Shown piece by piece: positions 1-8,725 of a stretch of 64,000 nt of DNA. The stretch is from Hymenobacter psychrophilus (GTDB lineage Bacteria; Bacteroidota; Bacteroidia; Cytophagales; Hymenobacteraceae). The notes beneath the pieces are model-generated. The model saw only the letters and a program-made list of their open reading frames with translations, was not told where the DNA came from and made no database searches. Each line of letters starts with the position of its first letter. Position 1 is the first letter of the stretch. The position numbers and the translations under genes are program-made. The DNA lies in contig NZ_FNOV01000007.1 of assembly GCF_900107135.1 (NCBI RefSeq), positions 230,530 through 294,529 on the forward strand. The letters are read 5' to 3'.

Positions 1-398
1 CGGATCTGCAGCCAACTGGTGGGGATATTCGCCCGGAAGCGTACCGGCTTGCTTCGCTCCCAGAGCTCGGGAGCTGCGGGCAGTAGCTCCACTTCGGCGG
101 CCGAGGTGTAGCCGGTTTTCAAATCCACGCCCCGGCGCAGGTTCTCCAGGGCCTCGGGCGTCGGCTGGCCTTCTACCTGCACCCAGTAGGTTTTGGGCAC
201 CTTAAAGCGCGGCTCCGATAGGCGGTGCTGCAGCTGCTTGTCGTCGGTGAGCAGCACCAGTCCCTCCGAGTCGTAATCGAGCCGTCCGACGGGGTAGATA
301 TCGGGCACCGTTACAAAGTCCTTGAGCGTCTGCCGGCCGGTTTCGTCGGTAAACTGGGTCAGGACTTCGAAGGGTTTGTTGAGCAGGATGTAGCGCAT
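1..398 (-). CDS. rluE: RluE/RsuA-type rRNA pseudouridine synthase (3' part outside window)
   Basis: Incomplete gene running off the left edge; the start codon is at 398. The protein opens with MRYILLNKPFEVLTQF and carries the catalytic box GRLDYDSEG near residues 39-46, with Asp41 the expected catalytic residue. This family isomerises a uridine in rRNA to pseudouridine; the opening without an S4 domain fits RluE, which acts on one site in 23S rRNA. The gene has its own promoter box and a strong hairpin in its leader (432-475), overlapping the end of the upstream gene. Confidence 0.85.
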   Translation of the reverse strand, partial: MRYILLNKPFEVLTQFTDETGRQTLKDFVTVPDIYPVGRLDYDSEGLVLLTDDKQLQHRLSEPRFKVPKTYWVQVEGQPTPEALENLRRGVDLKTGYTSAAEVELLPAAPELWERSKPVRFRANIPTSWLQI

Positions 399-431
399 AG
401 AGAGGCGGTGAATGAGGGAACGGGAATCTGG

Positions 432-475
432 CGCTCATCCTGCGCGGCGCGCAGGATGAGCGAACTGCAAAGGTA
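432..475 (-). promoter_or_regulatory. Promoter box plus perfect leader hairpin of the pseudouridine synthase gene
   Basis: On the minus strand the -7 box TACCTTTG lies at 475-468. Directly after it is a perfect inverted repeat: arms 432-445 and 449-462 of 14 bp with a 3-nt loop. It would form in the first bases of the mRNA, about 35 nt before the start codon. There is no T-run, so it is not an ordinary terminator. A role in translation control or mRNA stability is inference. Confidence 0.5.
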
Positions 476-478
476 CGG

Positions 479-874
479 CTACTGCGCCAGCCGGCGGCGG
501 CGGATGCTCTCGGCAATCAGCAGGCGCACCTCGCCGTTGGGCCGCACCACGTACTCGCCACTGTCGCGGATGAGAATGCCGTCGGGCGTCTGGTCGCGGT
601 AGTCGTGGTGCACCAGAATGCCAATGCGGGCCGTATCGGCGGGGGTGGGAGCGAGCGGGGCAGGCAGGCCATTGATCCGGGCCATCTGCGCCAGATACAG
701 CAGTGAGTCGCGACGGGTGTAGGGCTGCAGGCGGAACTTGCCGGGCGAGTAATTGCGGGCCGTAGAAACCCGGTTGCGCAGAAAGTCCTGCACAGCCAGT
801 TCCGCTTTTTTATCGGTCGATTTGGCGCAGCCGGCGAGCAATACGATGGTGGCGAGCAGAGGCAGGTATTTCAT
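479..874 (-). CDS. Hypothetical lipoprotein, 131 aa
   Basis: The protein starts MKYLPLLATIVLLAGCAKS: a short hydrophobic signal ending in the lipobox LAGC, so it is probably anchored to a membrane by a lipidated Cys. The rest is soluble with no motif I recognise. The stop codon at 479-481 overlaps the promoter region of the next gene. Function unknown. Confidence 0.7.
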   Translation of the reverse strand: MKYLPLLATIVLLAGCAKSTDKKAELAVQDFLRNRVSTARNYSPGKFRLQPYTRRDSLLYLAQMARINGLPAPLAPTPADTARIGILVHHDYRDQTPDGILIRDSGEYVVRPNGEVRLLIAESIRRRRLAQ

Positions 875-898
875 TGGGGGCGTTATAAAAGCGGTATT

Positions 899-1016
899 GT
901 CATGCTGAGCGAAGCGGAGCGCAGTCGAAGCATCTCTACCGTAATGGTAACCTCAATAATAAGGTTAGCGCTGCGGTAGAGATGCTTCGACTGCGCTCCG
1001 CTTCGCTCAGCATGAC
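899..1016. repeat. Long hairpin repeat, family A copy 1
   Basis: Near-perfect inverted repeat with about 43-bp arms (899-941 and 973-1016). The tips read GTCATGCTGAGCGAAGCGG and inward is AGTCGAAGCATCTCTACCG. Copies of the same element are at 8644, 9841, 25353, 26890, 42796, 52802, 54215 (tips only) and 58493, always between genes. It resembles REP-like non-coding elements. Confidence 0.85.
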
Positions 1017-1024
1017 GTTCTTTT

Positions 1025-1049
1025 CACTGGCAACTGGCAACCAACTCAC
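1025..1049. repeat. Heptad-word array at the 3' end of the VWA gene
   Basis: On the minus strand this reads as 7-bp words GTTGGTT-GCCAGTT-GCCAGTG. The TGA stop of the VWA gene (1046-1048) is inside it. It directly abuts hairpin repeat copy 1. Confidence 0.55.
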
Positions 1050-3118
1050 ACGCCGCCGGAGTATTTGCGGGTGGCCCATTCGGCCGTTATCAGGGCCAGC
1101 AGCAGGAAGAACAGCCATTTCAGGTTGATGAGGTCTTTGAGGTCTTCCTGCTCGTAGATGACGGGCTTGTAGCCGGCCTTCTCGATGTCCTGCGCCAGTT
1201 GGTCTAGCTGGGCGGGGAAATACAGGCGCTGGCCACTGCGGCGGGCCAGTTGGGCCAGCAAATTGTGGTCGGCGCGGCTTTGCAGGGCTTCGAGCTGCTG
1301 CTCCTGCACCAGCACTTCGCCGGCATCCTGCTGAAGCTGGCCGCCGAGCGTGGCGCGGGCCCGGTAGCGGTAGAGGCCGGCCGGCAGCTCGCCCAGATGC
1401 ACCGGCGCGCCGTCGGGGGTGGGGGCGAAGCTGAAGGTGCGGGTTTTCTGCTGCTCGTCGGTGAGGGTGAGCGTGACGGGCTCGCCATACACCCGCTCGA
1501 AAATGGCGTTGTAGGTTTCGGCCCCGAAGGTTACGTCATCGGATGTGTTGAAGGCGTCCTGGGTCGGGTACACGTCGAGGCGCTTGCGGTTGGCGTTCTG
1601 GGTGAGCAGCTGCAGCGTCCGCAGAATCAGTCGGTCGTAGGCTTCGGGCCGGTCATCGTGCTCCACGGCTTCCTGCAGGCGCCACTGCCAGCTGCCCTCG
1701 GTGAGCAGCGTGGCCTGGCGGCGGGCAGCGGTGCCGCCGAACACCAGCAGCGGCTTCTGGGTGGCCACCCGGCCCACCTGCTGCCACAGCGCCGCCTCGG
1801 CCCCGCCACTGAGCCGGACCTCGCCAAACGGCACCGGCACGGGCGGGTAGGACAGAAACCGCTTCAGCGCGTCCTCTTCAAAAGTAAACCGACTAAAACC
1901 CGGGTTGGGCACAGGTGTTACGTCGTCGGTCTGTGCGCCGCGGGGCTGCACCGTGAGGCCGGTGCCCAGGCGGTTGTAGACCCCAAAATCAGACTGCGCC
2001 CCGAGCACGTACAGAGCCGGCGCGCGGCGGGCGGCCACCTGGGCCAGCACCTCGGCGCCCACACCCGAGCGGGCTGGCAGCTGGTGCAGAATGGCCACGT
2101 CGAAGTCCTGGGTTGTAAGCGGACTGATGCCGGGCAGATAGGTAATAAGGTCGAAGTTGTTGGTCTGCTGAATGGCGGCGCGCAGGGCCTTGAGGTCGGG
2201 GTGGGGGGCGGCGCCGGCCAGCAGCACCCGCAGCTTGCCCTTCACCACGTCGAGGTAGGCGAATTTGGTGTTGTTGAGCAGCGTGAACTCGCCCGGCAGC
2301 GGCGCGGCCCGCACCTCGTAGCGGCGCTTGCCGGTGCCGGTGGCCGTTACCAGAAACGTGGTTTTAACGCGCCGCTGCCCGGCCGGCAGAGCCACGCGCC
2401 TGGTTTGCAGCACCCGGCCGTTTTCGCGCAGCTGCACGGTGGCCGTGGTGCCGGCCGCGTAGCCGGCGTAGGCCAGCTCGGCTTCAATCGGGAACTGGTT
2501 GCCACTGAAGGCTACCCGGTTGTAGCTCAGGGCGGGCAGGCTCAGGTCGCGCTTCGGAATCGTGTCGCCCACGCCAATAGTATAGAGCGGGAAGCGGTAG
2601 TCGGCAAATTCGGGGGCCTGGCCCTGGTTCACGAGGCCATCGGAGAGCAGCACCACGCCCGCCAGGTTGCGGCCCTGCATGGTTTCGCCGATGCCGGCCA
2701 GCAGCCCGTCGAGGTCGGTGGCCGGGGCCCCAAACTGCACCGAGTCGGGCCGGGTGGCGCGGGTGGCCGCGAGCGTGCGCGTTTCCACCGCGAAGCCGCG
2801 GGCGCGCAACGTTTCGGCCAGCCGGGTGAGGCCCGCAGTGGCCTGCTGCAGCACCGCCGGCGGCGTAAACAGCGCCACCGACTGCGAGTTGTCGAGGGCC
2901 AGCACGACGGTAGGCTTTTCGGTGCTGGTGGTGGTCGATTTCAGGAAGGGCGAGAGCAGCAGAAAGCACAGGAAGCTCACCACCACGAAGCGCACGGCCG
3001 CCAGCGCATAATTAACGGGCCGGCTCCAGGGCGCCCGGGCCGAGTAAAGCAGCGCCGCGTAGCCCGCGCCCACCAGCAGGCACAATCCAATCAACCAGGG
3101 AGAAGCAGATAACAGCAA
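1046..3118 (-). CDS. Membrane protein with von Willebrand factor A domain, 690 aa
   Basis: Two transmembrane helices near residues 6-27 and 36-60 are followed by a VWA-like domain with a MIDAS-type DNSQS motif near residue 76 and VVLLSDGLVNQ near residue 155. A long periplasmic region of beta-rich character follows, and a final helix (LKWLFFLLLALITAEW) near the C-terminus. This layout matches the large VWA membrane proteins seen in Bacteroidota next to BatA-like genes. It probably binds a metal ion and assembles other proteins; the partner is unknown. The stop codon lies in a heptad array. Confidence 0.75.
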   Translation of the reverse strand: MLLSASPWLIGLCLLVGAGYAALLYSARAPWSRPVNYALAAVRFVVVSFLCFLLLSPFLKSTTTSTEKPTVVLALDNSQSVALFTPPAVLQQATAGLTRLAETLRARGFAVETRTLAATRATRPDSVQFGAPATDLDGLLAGIGETMQGRNLAGVVLLSDGLVNQGQAPEFADYRFPLYTIGVGDTIPKRDLSLPALSYNRVAFSGNQFPIEAELAYAGYAAGTTATVQLRENGRVLQTRRVALPAGQRRVKTTFLVTATGTGKRRYEVRAAPLPGEFTLLNNTKFAYLDVVKGKLRVLLAGAAPHPDLKALRAAIQQTNNFDLITYLPGISPLTTQDFDVAILHQLPARSGVGAEVLAQVAARRAPALYVLGAQSDFGVYNRLGTGLTVQPRGAQTDDVTPVPNPGFSRFTFEEDALKRFLSYPPVPVPFGEVRLSGGAEAALWQQVGRVATQKPLLVFGGTAARRQATLLTEGSWQWRLQEAVEHDDRPEAYDRLILRTLQLLTQNANRKRLDVYPTQDAFNTSDDVTFGAETYNAIFERVYGEPVTLTLTDEQQKTRTFSFAPTPDGAPVHLGELPAGLYRYRARATLGGQLQQDAGEVLVQEQQLEALQSRADHNLLAQLARRSGQRLYFPAQLDQLAQDIEKAGYKPVIYEQEDLKDLINLKWLFFLLLALITAEWATRKYSGGV

Positions 3119-3220
3119 GAGCCGACGTAATCAGTGGAAAACCCATAACCCCCGGCGCGGGCCCAGAGTTGCGCGAAGGTACGGAACCCGACCCCAACCC
3201 CAACTCACCCTCCATCAGGC

Positions 3221-3477
3221 TGGCACACGCTGCGGGCCAGCTACAAAAAGGCCTACACCGCCAACTCGCAAAAACGCGAAACGGCCGTCATTGCCCGCGG
3301 CATCAAAGCCAGCAGCATCCTCGAAGACATCCGTTACCTCAACGAAAGCAGGCTGATGCTAGACGGCACGGGCCCATCGTGGTAGGTGGCCTGGTGGGCG
3401 GCATCGGCGTCGGCGGGGCCCACGGGAATGAGGATGCGCGGATTGCTAAAGCGGGGTTGAAGGTGCTGGCGGAATAG
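3221..3477 (+). pseudogene. Frameshifted gene remnant
   Basis: Frame 2 from 3221 reads as plausible protein ([20 protein letters not shown] and on to [19 protein letters not shown]). At the glycine-rich stretch around 3370 the reading continues only in another frame as [18 protein letters not shown] and ends LKVLAE at 3477. Switching frame joins the two halves into a lysine-rich region followed by a glycine-zipper-like segment. I read this as a decayed small gene; no start codon is evident. Confidence 0.35.
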
Positions 3478-3534
3478 AAAGAAAGGAGAACCCGCGTGGC
3501 AATGCTGAATCTGTCTGCTCTATGAAATTGTGTC

Positions 3535-3602
3535 TTCGGGAAGCGTGCTGAGATTGGCTTGCTACCTCAATTTTTGTTGCGTACTTAGCACAGCTTCCCG
3601 AA
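3535..3602. repeat. Inverted repeat beside the AT-rich patch
   Basis: Arms TTCGGGAAGCGTGCT (3535-3549) and its near-complement at 3587-3602 with one mismatch or gap, spaced by about 35 bp. It separates the pseudogene remnant from the AT-rich gene. Nothing else is recognisable in 3478-3695. Confidence 0.4.
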
Positions 3603-3695
3603 ACTTACGGCCATGTTGGGTTTCGGCAACCTAGATGTTGTAGGCAAGCTTGGCGACAATTTTCAAATTGACATAGGTTTATATACTTACCGCTT

Positions 3696-4142
3696 ATGAC
3701 GACTAAAAAAATATTAATTTATACAATACTATTGTTGACCACTCTAGTTGGACTGCAATGCAAGATCACGCATTATTATGCATCGCAAAGTACGGCTTAT
3801 AAAGCCATTTACATTGACCAATTTAAGTTGACATATCTAAGACAAATTCTTAAAAAAAGTTATAATAATTCCAAAGCCATTCAAGAAATCCTTAGCTCAG
3901 ACCACAGTGGATTTACTGAGCCTGTTTTAACAGAGAGCGATTATGAATTAATTGACAGTTTATCAACAGCACATAATGCGTTTATGAAGGTTGACTCGAC
4001 GCAAGGTTATAGAAGAGCAGAAGGAGCACAAGGAAAGCGACCGTTGGGGTTTATATTAGACAAGGTAGATAGTCAATGGCTCGACAGTCTTGCTCGACAA
4101 AGACTAAAGCTTTCTGGTGTTCCAAAAAGTTGGACAGACTAA
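3696..4142 (+). CDS. AT-rich hypothetical lipoprotein, 148 aa
   Basis: The N-terminus MTTKKILIYTILLLTTLVGLQC is a signal peptide with a possible lipobox (VGLQC). The remainder is polar and unlike any family I know. Base composition is far more AT-rich than all neighbours and codon use follows it, suggesting recent acquisition. The frame stops at SWTD, but from the A5 run near 4122 another frame stays open to 4255 and ends FIFGGRNSVKQ, so the gene may have been longer and been cut by a frameshift. Confidence 0.55.
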   Translation: MTTKKILIYTILLLTTLVGLQCKITHYYASQSTAYKAIYIDQFKLTYLRQILKKSYNNSKAIQEILSSDHSGFTEPVLTESDYELIDSLSTAHNAFMKVDSTQGYRRAEGAQGKRPLGFILDKVDSQWLDSLARQRLKLSGVPKSWTD

Positions 4143-4367
4143 AAAGCCTGCCTGCAACAAAAGGTTTTGTGCAATTGGGGCATGACGTTGAAACAATCAT
4201 TGTCAGTGCATATACAGGCTTTATATTCGGCGGACGTAATTCTGTTAAGCAGTAGTTATTAACTTCGGCTTTTAGTTATAGATTTATCTTCAGTTCCGGG
4301 CAGACAGTTGGTCAATTCGCCACCTGCTGTAAGCCGCAAAACGCTACTGTCCGTAACCCCTAAAACC

Positions 4368-4406
4368 AAAGCTGCCGCTGCTCCTCACGAAGCAGCGGCG
4401 GCTTTT
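4368..4406 (+). terminator. Intrinsic terminator between convergent genes
   Basis: Stem GCCGCTGCT (4374-4382) pairs with AGCAGCGGC (4391-4399) and is followed by GGCTTTTT on the plus strand. It faces the 3' end of the helicase gene and can end transcripts coming from the AT-rich patch. Confidence 0.75.
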
Positions 4407-4426
4407 TAAATGGCCTCACTTAAACC

Positions 4427-6151
4427 TTACTCCCCGCTGGTAGCAGCCGGGCCTTCAGCAGCCGGAGTATCGCCACTTTCGGGGCGGGGGCCACGGTTGT
4501 TGCGGTTACGGCCGCCGCGCTTGCGACGGCGGTTCTCGTCCGTGCCGGCCTCGCGGGTGGCACCCGCAATGTGGGCGCCGGGCGCGTCGTCGGACAGGGG
4601 CAGGCGGGGGGCGCGGCGGGGACGGTTTTCGCCGTCGGTGGGCACGCCTTCACCGGGGGGCGTTACTTCGCCTTCGGGGCGGGGCAGGCGGGGCGCGCGG
4701 CGGGGGCGGTTGGGGTCGTGGGCCCGCGGTTCGCGGGGCTCGCGGGCGGGGCGCTCGTAGGGCTGGGCCGGGGCCTGGCCGGCATCGAGGGCTGCCAGGT
4801 TGGCCTGGGCGCGGGCAATGCGGGCCTGCTGGTCGGCGTCGGGCTTGTCGCCGCGGCGGTCGGGGCGGGCGCCGCCGCCGTCGCGGCCACCACCGCCGCC
4901 CGAACGGCCGCCACCGCCGGAGCGACCACCGCCGCCCCCGCTACGGGCGCCGCGCTCGGGGCGGCCACCTATTTTACCACCCAAGCCGCTGAAGCGCTTG
5001 GGGTCGAACTCGGGCGCGGGGCCAAGGCCCATGGCTTCGGTGATGTCCTGCTTCTCGACTTCGCGCTCAATGAGCTTCTCGATTTTCACCACCCGGTCCT
5101 GGTCCTGATCGGAGATAAAGGTGATGGCCGTGCCCTTGGTGGCGGCGCGAGCCGTGCGGCCAATGCGGTGGACGTAATCCTCGGCGGCGCGCGGAATATC
5201 GTAGTTCACCACGTGGCTCAGCGAGTCGATATCAATGCCGCGGCTGAGCACGTCGGTGGCCACCAGAATCGGAAACTGCTTGTTCTTGAACTCGCGCATG
5301 ATCTGCTCGCGCTCCTCCTGGGTGCGGTCGGAGCTGATGCCCTGGGCCACGTAACCCAGCTTGTTGATGGCCCGCACGATACCGCTCACGGCCGCTTTCT
5401 GGCTCGTGAACAGCACCATGCTCTGCACCTCCTGGGTTTTGATGATGTGTTCGAGCAGGTAGATTTTCTGGCGGTCGAAGGCCATGTAGAACTGCTGGTC
5501 GATGCCGGCGGCAGGCTTGGATACGGCCAGCCGGATTTCCTCGGGCTCCTGGAGCAGTTGCTTCGAGAAGTCGCGGATTTTGGTGGGCATGGTGGCCGAG
5601 AACAGCAGCGTCTGGCGCACCTTGGGCAACTGGCGCACGATGTTGAGGATGTCATCGGAAAAACCCATGTCCATCATCTTGTCGGCCTCGTCGAGCACCA
5701 GGTATTTGAGGTCCTCGAACTTCACGTAGCCCATCTGCATGTGGGCGATGAGGCGGCCGGGCGTGGCCACGATAATATCGGCGCCCGAGGTGAGGGCGCG
5801 CTTCTGCTGCTCCCAGCCCTCGCTTTTGCCGCCGCCGTAAATGGCAATCGAGCTGGCTTCCACGAAATAGCCGAAGCCCGTTACCTGCTCGTCAATCTGG
5901 GTGGCCAGCTCGCGGGTGGGCACCAGCACCAGCGTGGACGTGGTGCCGTGCTTGGCGTGCGAAATCTTGTCGAGCAGGGGCAGCAGGTAGGCGGCGGTTT
6001 TGCCGGTGCCGGTCTGGGCGCAGGCAATGAGGTCTTTGCCGTCGAGGATTTTGGGGATGGCCTGCTCCTGGATGGGGGTGGCCTGCTGGTAGTTCATGGC
6101 ATCGATGCCGGCCAGCAAATCGTCGTGGAGGTTAAATTCGTGAAACGTCAA
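4427..6151 (-). CDS. DEAD-box RNA helicase with glycine-arginine-rich tail, 574 aa
   Basis: ATP-dependent RNA helicase of the RhlE-like branch, which remodels RNA in ribosome assembly and RNA decay. All core motifs are visible: Q motif near 24-29, Walker A AQTGTGKT 45-52, PTREL 78-82, DEAD 154-157, SAT 185-187, VATDVLSRGIDI 297-308 and HRIGRTAR 328-335. From about residue 390 the tail changes to a GGRSGGGGR-type low-complexity stretch and then a Pro/Arg-rich disordered end, likely an RNA-binding or condensate-forming tail. A TATCTTTG box lies 78 nt upstream of the start. Confidence 0.93.
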   Translation of the reverse strand: MTFHEFNLHDDLLAGIDAMNYQQATPIQEQAIPKILDGKDLIACAQTGTGKTAAYLLPLLDKISHAKHGTTSTLVLVPTRELATQIDEQVTGFGYFVEASSIAIYGGGKSEGWEQQKRALTSGADIIVATPGRLIAHMQMGYVKFEDLKYLVLDEADKMMDMGFSDDILNIVRQLPKVRQTLLFSATMPTKIRDFSKQLLQEPEEIRLAVSKPAAGIDQQFYMAFDRQKIYLLEHIIKTQEVQSMVLFTSQKAAVSGIVRAINKLGYVAQGISSDRTQEEREQIMREFKNKQFPILVATDVLSRGIDIDSLSHVVNYDIPRAAEDYVHRIGRTARAATKGTAITFISDQDQDRVVKIEKLIEREVEKQDITEAMGLGPAPEFDPKRFSGLGGKIGGRPERGARSGGGGGRSGGGGRSGGGGGRDGGGARPDRRGDKPDADQQARIARAQANLAALDAGQAPAQPYERPAREPREPRAHDPNRPRRAPRLPRPEGEVTPPGEGVPTDGENRPRRAPRLPLSDDAPGAHIAGATREAGTDENRRRKRGGRNRNNRGPRPESGDTPAAEGPAATSGE

Positions 6152-6228
6152 GGTTCAGCTTGGATAGAGGATGAAAAAAGGCTGACCTGTCGTTTCTGGG
6201 CCAGCAAACCGCTTGCGTACTATGTGAA

Positions 6229-6236
6229 CAAAGATA
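6229..6236 (-). promoter_or_regulatory. Bacteroidota -7 box of the helicase gene
   Basis: TATCTTTG on the minus strand matches TAnnTTTG and would give a leader of about 70 nt. Long leaders are usual for cold-regulated helicase genes, but no specific structure was recognised here. No clear TTG at -33. Confidence 0.5.
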
Positions 6237-6329
6237 GGGTACGGAAAGCGGACAGTTTTTAGGCTGATTCTTCAGCCCTACCGGTTCATTATGCCGTAGG
6301 CGGTACTAGTTTTTTCTTAACCGTTCTGC

Positions 6330-7451
6330 ATGAAATACTTCTTCGCGCTAACAACCGCTGCTGGTTTGGCCCTGCTGCCGGCCGCGGTCCAGGCTCAGAG
6401 CACCCCCGCCGATTCGGCGGCCACAGCCGTTACCGCGCCCACCAACCCGTTCACCGTGTATGGTTTCGTGGATGCGTATTACGGTTACGATTTCAAGCAC
6501 GCGGCCACCAACGAGCGGCCCAACTTCATTTTCTCCCACAACCGCCAGAACGAGTTTACCGTGAATCAGGGCCTCATTGGCCTGCGCTACGACAACGACC
6601 AGGTGCGGGGCGAAGTGGGCCTGCATGCCGGCACCTACCCCTCGGCCAACTACGCGCCCGAAGACCCCATCATCCGCAACATCTACCAGGCCTACGCCGG
6701 CTTCCGCCCCTTTCGTAAGGCCTGGATTGATGCCGGTATCTTCAGCTCCCATATCGGCATCGAGTCGGCGCTGAGCAAGAACAACTGGACGCTGACCCGC
6801 TCGCTGGCCGCCGAGGGTTCGCCTTACTACGAGGCCGGCGTGAAATTTACCTACGAGGCCGCGCCCACGCTCACGCTCACGGCGCTGGTGCTCAACGGCT
6901 GGCAGAACATCCGCGAAAACAACCAGGCAAAGGCCCTGGGTACCCAACTACAGTGGCAGGCCACCGATAAGCTGCTCATCAACTCCAGCACCTTTTACGG
7001 CAACGAGCAGCCCGAAGGCACGGTGCGCCGCCGTCGCTACTTCCACGACTTTTACGCCCGCTACACTGCCGCCGACCGCCTGAGCCTGGCGCTGGTGTTC
7101 GACGTGGGCAAGCAGGAGCGCCCTGAGGCCGGCGCCAAGGCCGATACCTGGTACACCGGCACGGCGCTGGCCCGCTACCAGCTGGCCGAAAAGTGGCGCA
7201 TTGGCGGCCGGCTCGAATACTTTTCGGCCGACCACGGCGTGGCCATCCTCAACGCTACGCCCGCCCTCACCGACCCCGATTTCAAGGTCCGGGCCGGCTC
7301 GCTCAACCTCGACTACCTGCCCACCAGCCATGTGGCCGTGCGCGTGGAGGGCCGCCTGTTCAACTCCGGCCGCGACTTTCTGGTTGACCGCAACGGCCGC
7401 CTTACCAAAAGCTACGGCAACCTCACGAGCAGCGTGGCGCTGATGTTTTGA
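6330..7451 (+). CDS. Outer-membrane porin-like beta-barrel protein, 373 aa
   Basis: A cleavable signal peptide (MKYFFALTTAAGLALLPAAVQAQ) is followed by alternating amphipathic strands typical of a 16-strand-type barrel, beginning FTVYGFVDAYYGYDF and ending SSVALMF with a terminal Phe, the outer-membrane insertion signal. This fits the Bacteroidota porins annotated as outer membrane beta-barrel protein. It probably allows diffusion of small solutes; substrate unknown. Monocistronic, divergent from the helicase. Confidence 0.8.
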   Translation: MKYFFALTTAAGLALLPAAVQAQSTPADSAATAVTAPTNPFTVYGFVDAYYGYDFKHAATNERPNFIFSHNRQNEFTVNQGLIGLRYDNDQVRGEVGLHAGTYPSANYAPEDPIIRNIYQAYAGFRPFRKAWIDAGIFSSHIGIESALSKNNWTLTRSLAAEGSPYYEAGVKFTYEAAPTLTLTALVLNGWQNIRENNQAKALGTQLQWQATDKLLINSSTFYGNEQPEGTVRRRRYFHDFYARYTAADRLSLALVFDVGKQERPEAGAKADTWYTGTALARYQLAEKWRIGGRLEYFSADHGVAILNATPALTDPDFKVRAGSLNLDYLPTSHVAVRVEGRLFNSGRDFLVDRNGRLTKSYGNLTSSVALMF

Positions 7452-7470
7452 GCTGGGCCTTATTGCGCGG

Positions 7471-7597
7471 TAGGCCCAGGGCTAAAGTCCTGGGCTATTG
7501 AATGCTCAACTACAACCGCTTTCTAGCCCAAAATTTCAGCCTAGGTAACTAACGCCAGTAGCGGCAACCGTTGCATAGCCCAGGGCTTCAGCCCTGG
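7471..7597. repeat. Hairpin repeat, family C (AGCCCAGGGC type)
   Basis: Two small palindromes, 7473-7496 and 7577-7597 (AGCCCAGGGC-TTCA-GCCCTGGG), are themselves inverted copies of each other, giving a nested dyad. The right half overlaps the end of the oxidoreductase gene and supplies its TGA stop (7588-7590, in the loop). Confidence 0.65.
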
Positions 7598-8625
7598 GAC
7601 CCGGGGAAGCCCCCGCCCGCCAGAATTTCCAGCTGCCAGCGCAGTTGCTCGGGCCGTACCGGAAAGGGCCGGCCGTGGCGGATAGTTTGGTACACGGCCT
7701 CGAACAGACCGGTGTAGTTGCCGGTGGGGGCGGGGAGGGAAGTGGTGACGAACTGGCCCGGCTCGCTGGTGGCCAGCGTGAGCGTGCCGGCCGCGTCGGC
7801 GGGCTCCTGGCCGTAAGCAGCCTCGGTGGGCAAAACCCCCTGGTCGAGCTGGGTTTCCTGCACGTCGGCCCGGCTTTTCTGAAACGAGCCCAAGGTGCCG
7901 TGCAGCACGTAGGCCGGCACCGGCGCGGCCGTAAGCAGGCTGCCCGTCACGAATACGTGCAGGTTGCCAGCGTACTCCAGATGGGCGTGGAAGTAGTCAT
8001 CGACCCGCGAGCCGGGGCGGTGGCTGGCGCGGGTGAACCGGCTATGCGCGGGCCGGCCGAACAGGCTCAGGGCCTGGTCGAGCACATGGGGCCCGAGGTC
8101 GTAGCTCAGGCCGCTGCCGGCTACGGCCGGGTCTTCCTTGAACATCTTGGAATTGAGGGCCGTTTTGTACCGGTCGAAGCGGAAGTGCACCTCCGTAAGC
8201 TGGCCGAGCTGGCCGCTTTCCACTACCTGGCGCACCAGCTGAAAATCAGAATCCCAGCGGCGGTTCTGGTAGGCCAGCACATGGCGCTGCTGCTGCCGGG
8301 CCAGCGCCAGCAGCTCGTCCAGCTCGGCTGGGGTAGTGGCCACCGGCTTCTCGATGAGCACGTGCTTGCCGGCCGCCAGCGCCTGCCGGGCCAGGGCAAA
8401 ATGCGTGTCGTTGGGCGTGTTCACTACCACCAGCTCCAACGAATCATCAGCCAGCAAATCGGCCACCGTGTTGTAGCTGCTGATGGCGGGGTACGTTGCG
8501 GCGGCGGCTTTGCGGCGGCGCTCCACCACGGCCCGCAACGCGAAGCCCGGATGAGTATTCAGGAAAGGCGCGTGGAATACGCGGCCCGACATTCCGTAGG
8601 CCAGTAGGCCGGTTGGGATAGGCAT
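7588..8625 (-). CDS. Gfo/Idh/MocA-family NAD(P)-dependent oxidoreductase, 345 aa
   Basis: The N-terminal Rossmann fold opens GLLAYGMSGRVFHAPFL, followed by NTPNDTHFALARQALAAGKHVLIEKPVATT, whose EKP motif is the family signature. The C-terminal half is the substrate-binding domain (DLGPHVLDQAL). Close relatives act on sugars or inositols; the substrate is not deducible. I chose the ATG at 8625 because the family begins there, not the ATG 33 nt upstream, which lies in a hairpin repeat. The last codons (GSQG, stop) come from repeat family C. Confidence 0.9.
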   Translation of the reverse strand: MPIPTGLLAYGMSGRVFHAPFLNTHPGFALRAVVERRRKAAAATYPAISSYNTVADLLADDSLELVVVNTPNDTHFALARQALAAGKHVLIEKPVATTPAELDELLALARQQQRHVLAYQNRRWDSDFQLVRQVVESGQLGQLTEVHFRFDRYKTALNSKMFKEDPAVAGSGLSYDLGPHVLDQALSLFGRPAHSRFTRASHRPGSRVDDYFHAHLEYAGNLHVFVTGSLLTAAPVPAYVLHGTLGSFQKSRADVQETQLDQGVLPTEAAYGQEPADAAGTLTLATSEPGQFVTTSLPAPTGNYTGLFEAVYQTIRHGRPFPVRPEQLRWQLEILAGGGFPGSQG

Positions 8626-8643
8626 AAGGTGTATCGAGTAAGC

Positions 8644-8690
8644 GGTAAAGAACGTCATTCAGAGCGCAGCGAAGAATGACGTTCTTTACC
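8644..8690. repeat. Short hairpin repeat, family A copy 2
   Basis: Perfect arms GGTAAAGAACGTCATTC and its complement (8644-8660, 8674-8690) around a short centre AGAGCGCAGCGAA. It keeps the GTCATTC tip and AGCGAAGAATGAC end of the large family A elements but lacks the inner arms, so it is a minimal or internally deleted copy. Confidence 0.7.
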
Positions 8691-8700
8691 ACCACCTTCC

Positions 8701-8720
8701 TGACTGACTGACTGACTGAC
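8701..8720. repeat. TGAC tetranucleotide tract, five units, in front of a start codon
   Basis: Five perfect TGAC units end 5 bp before the ATG of the methyltransferase gene. A tract at this place can change length by slippage and alter promoter or translation-start spacing. Confidence 0.8.
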
Positions 8721-8725
8721 TCACT

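Noticed and set aside
1250..3112. 620-aa reading on the plus strand opposite the VWA gene
   Set aside because: It is the shadow of a well-supported gene in G+C-rich DNA; composition is His/Gly/Arg/Gln-rich without motifs.
4571..6262. 563-aa reading on the plus strand opposite the helicase gene
   Set aside because: Shadow frame; all helicase motifs are on the minus strand.
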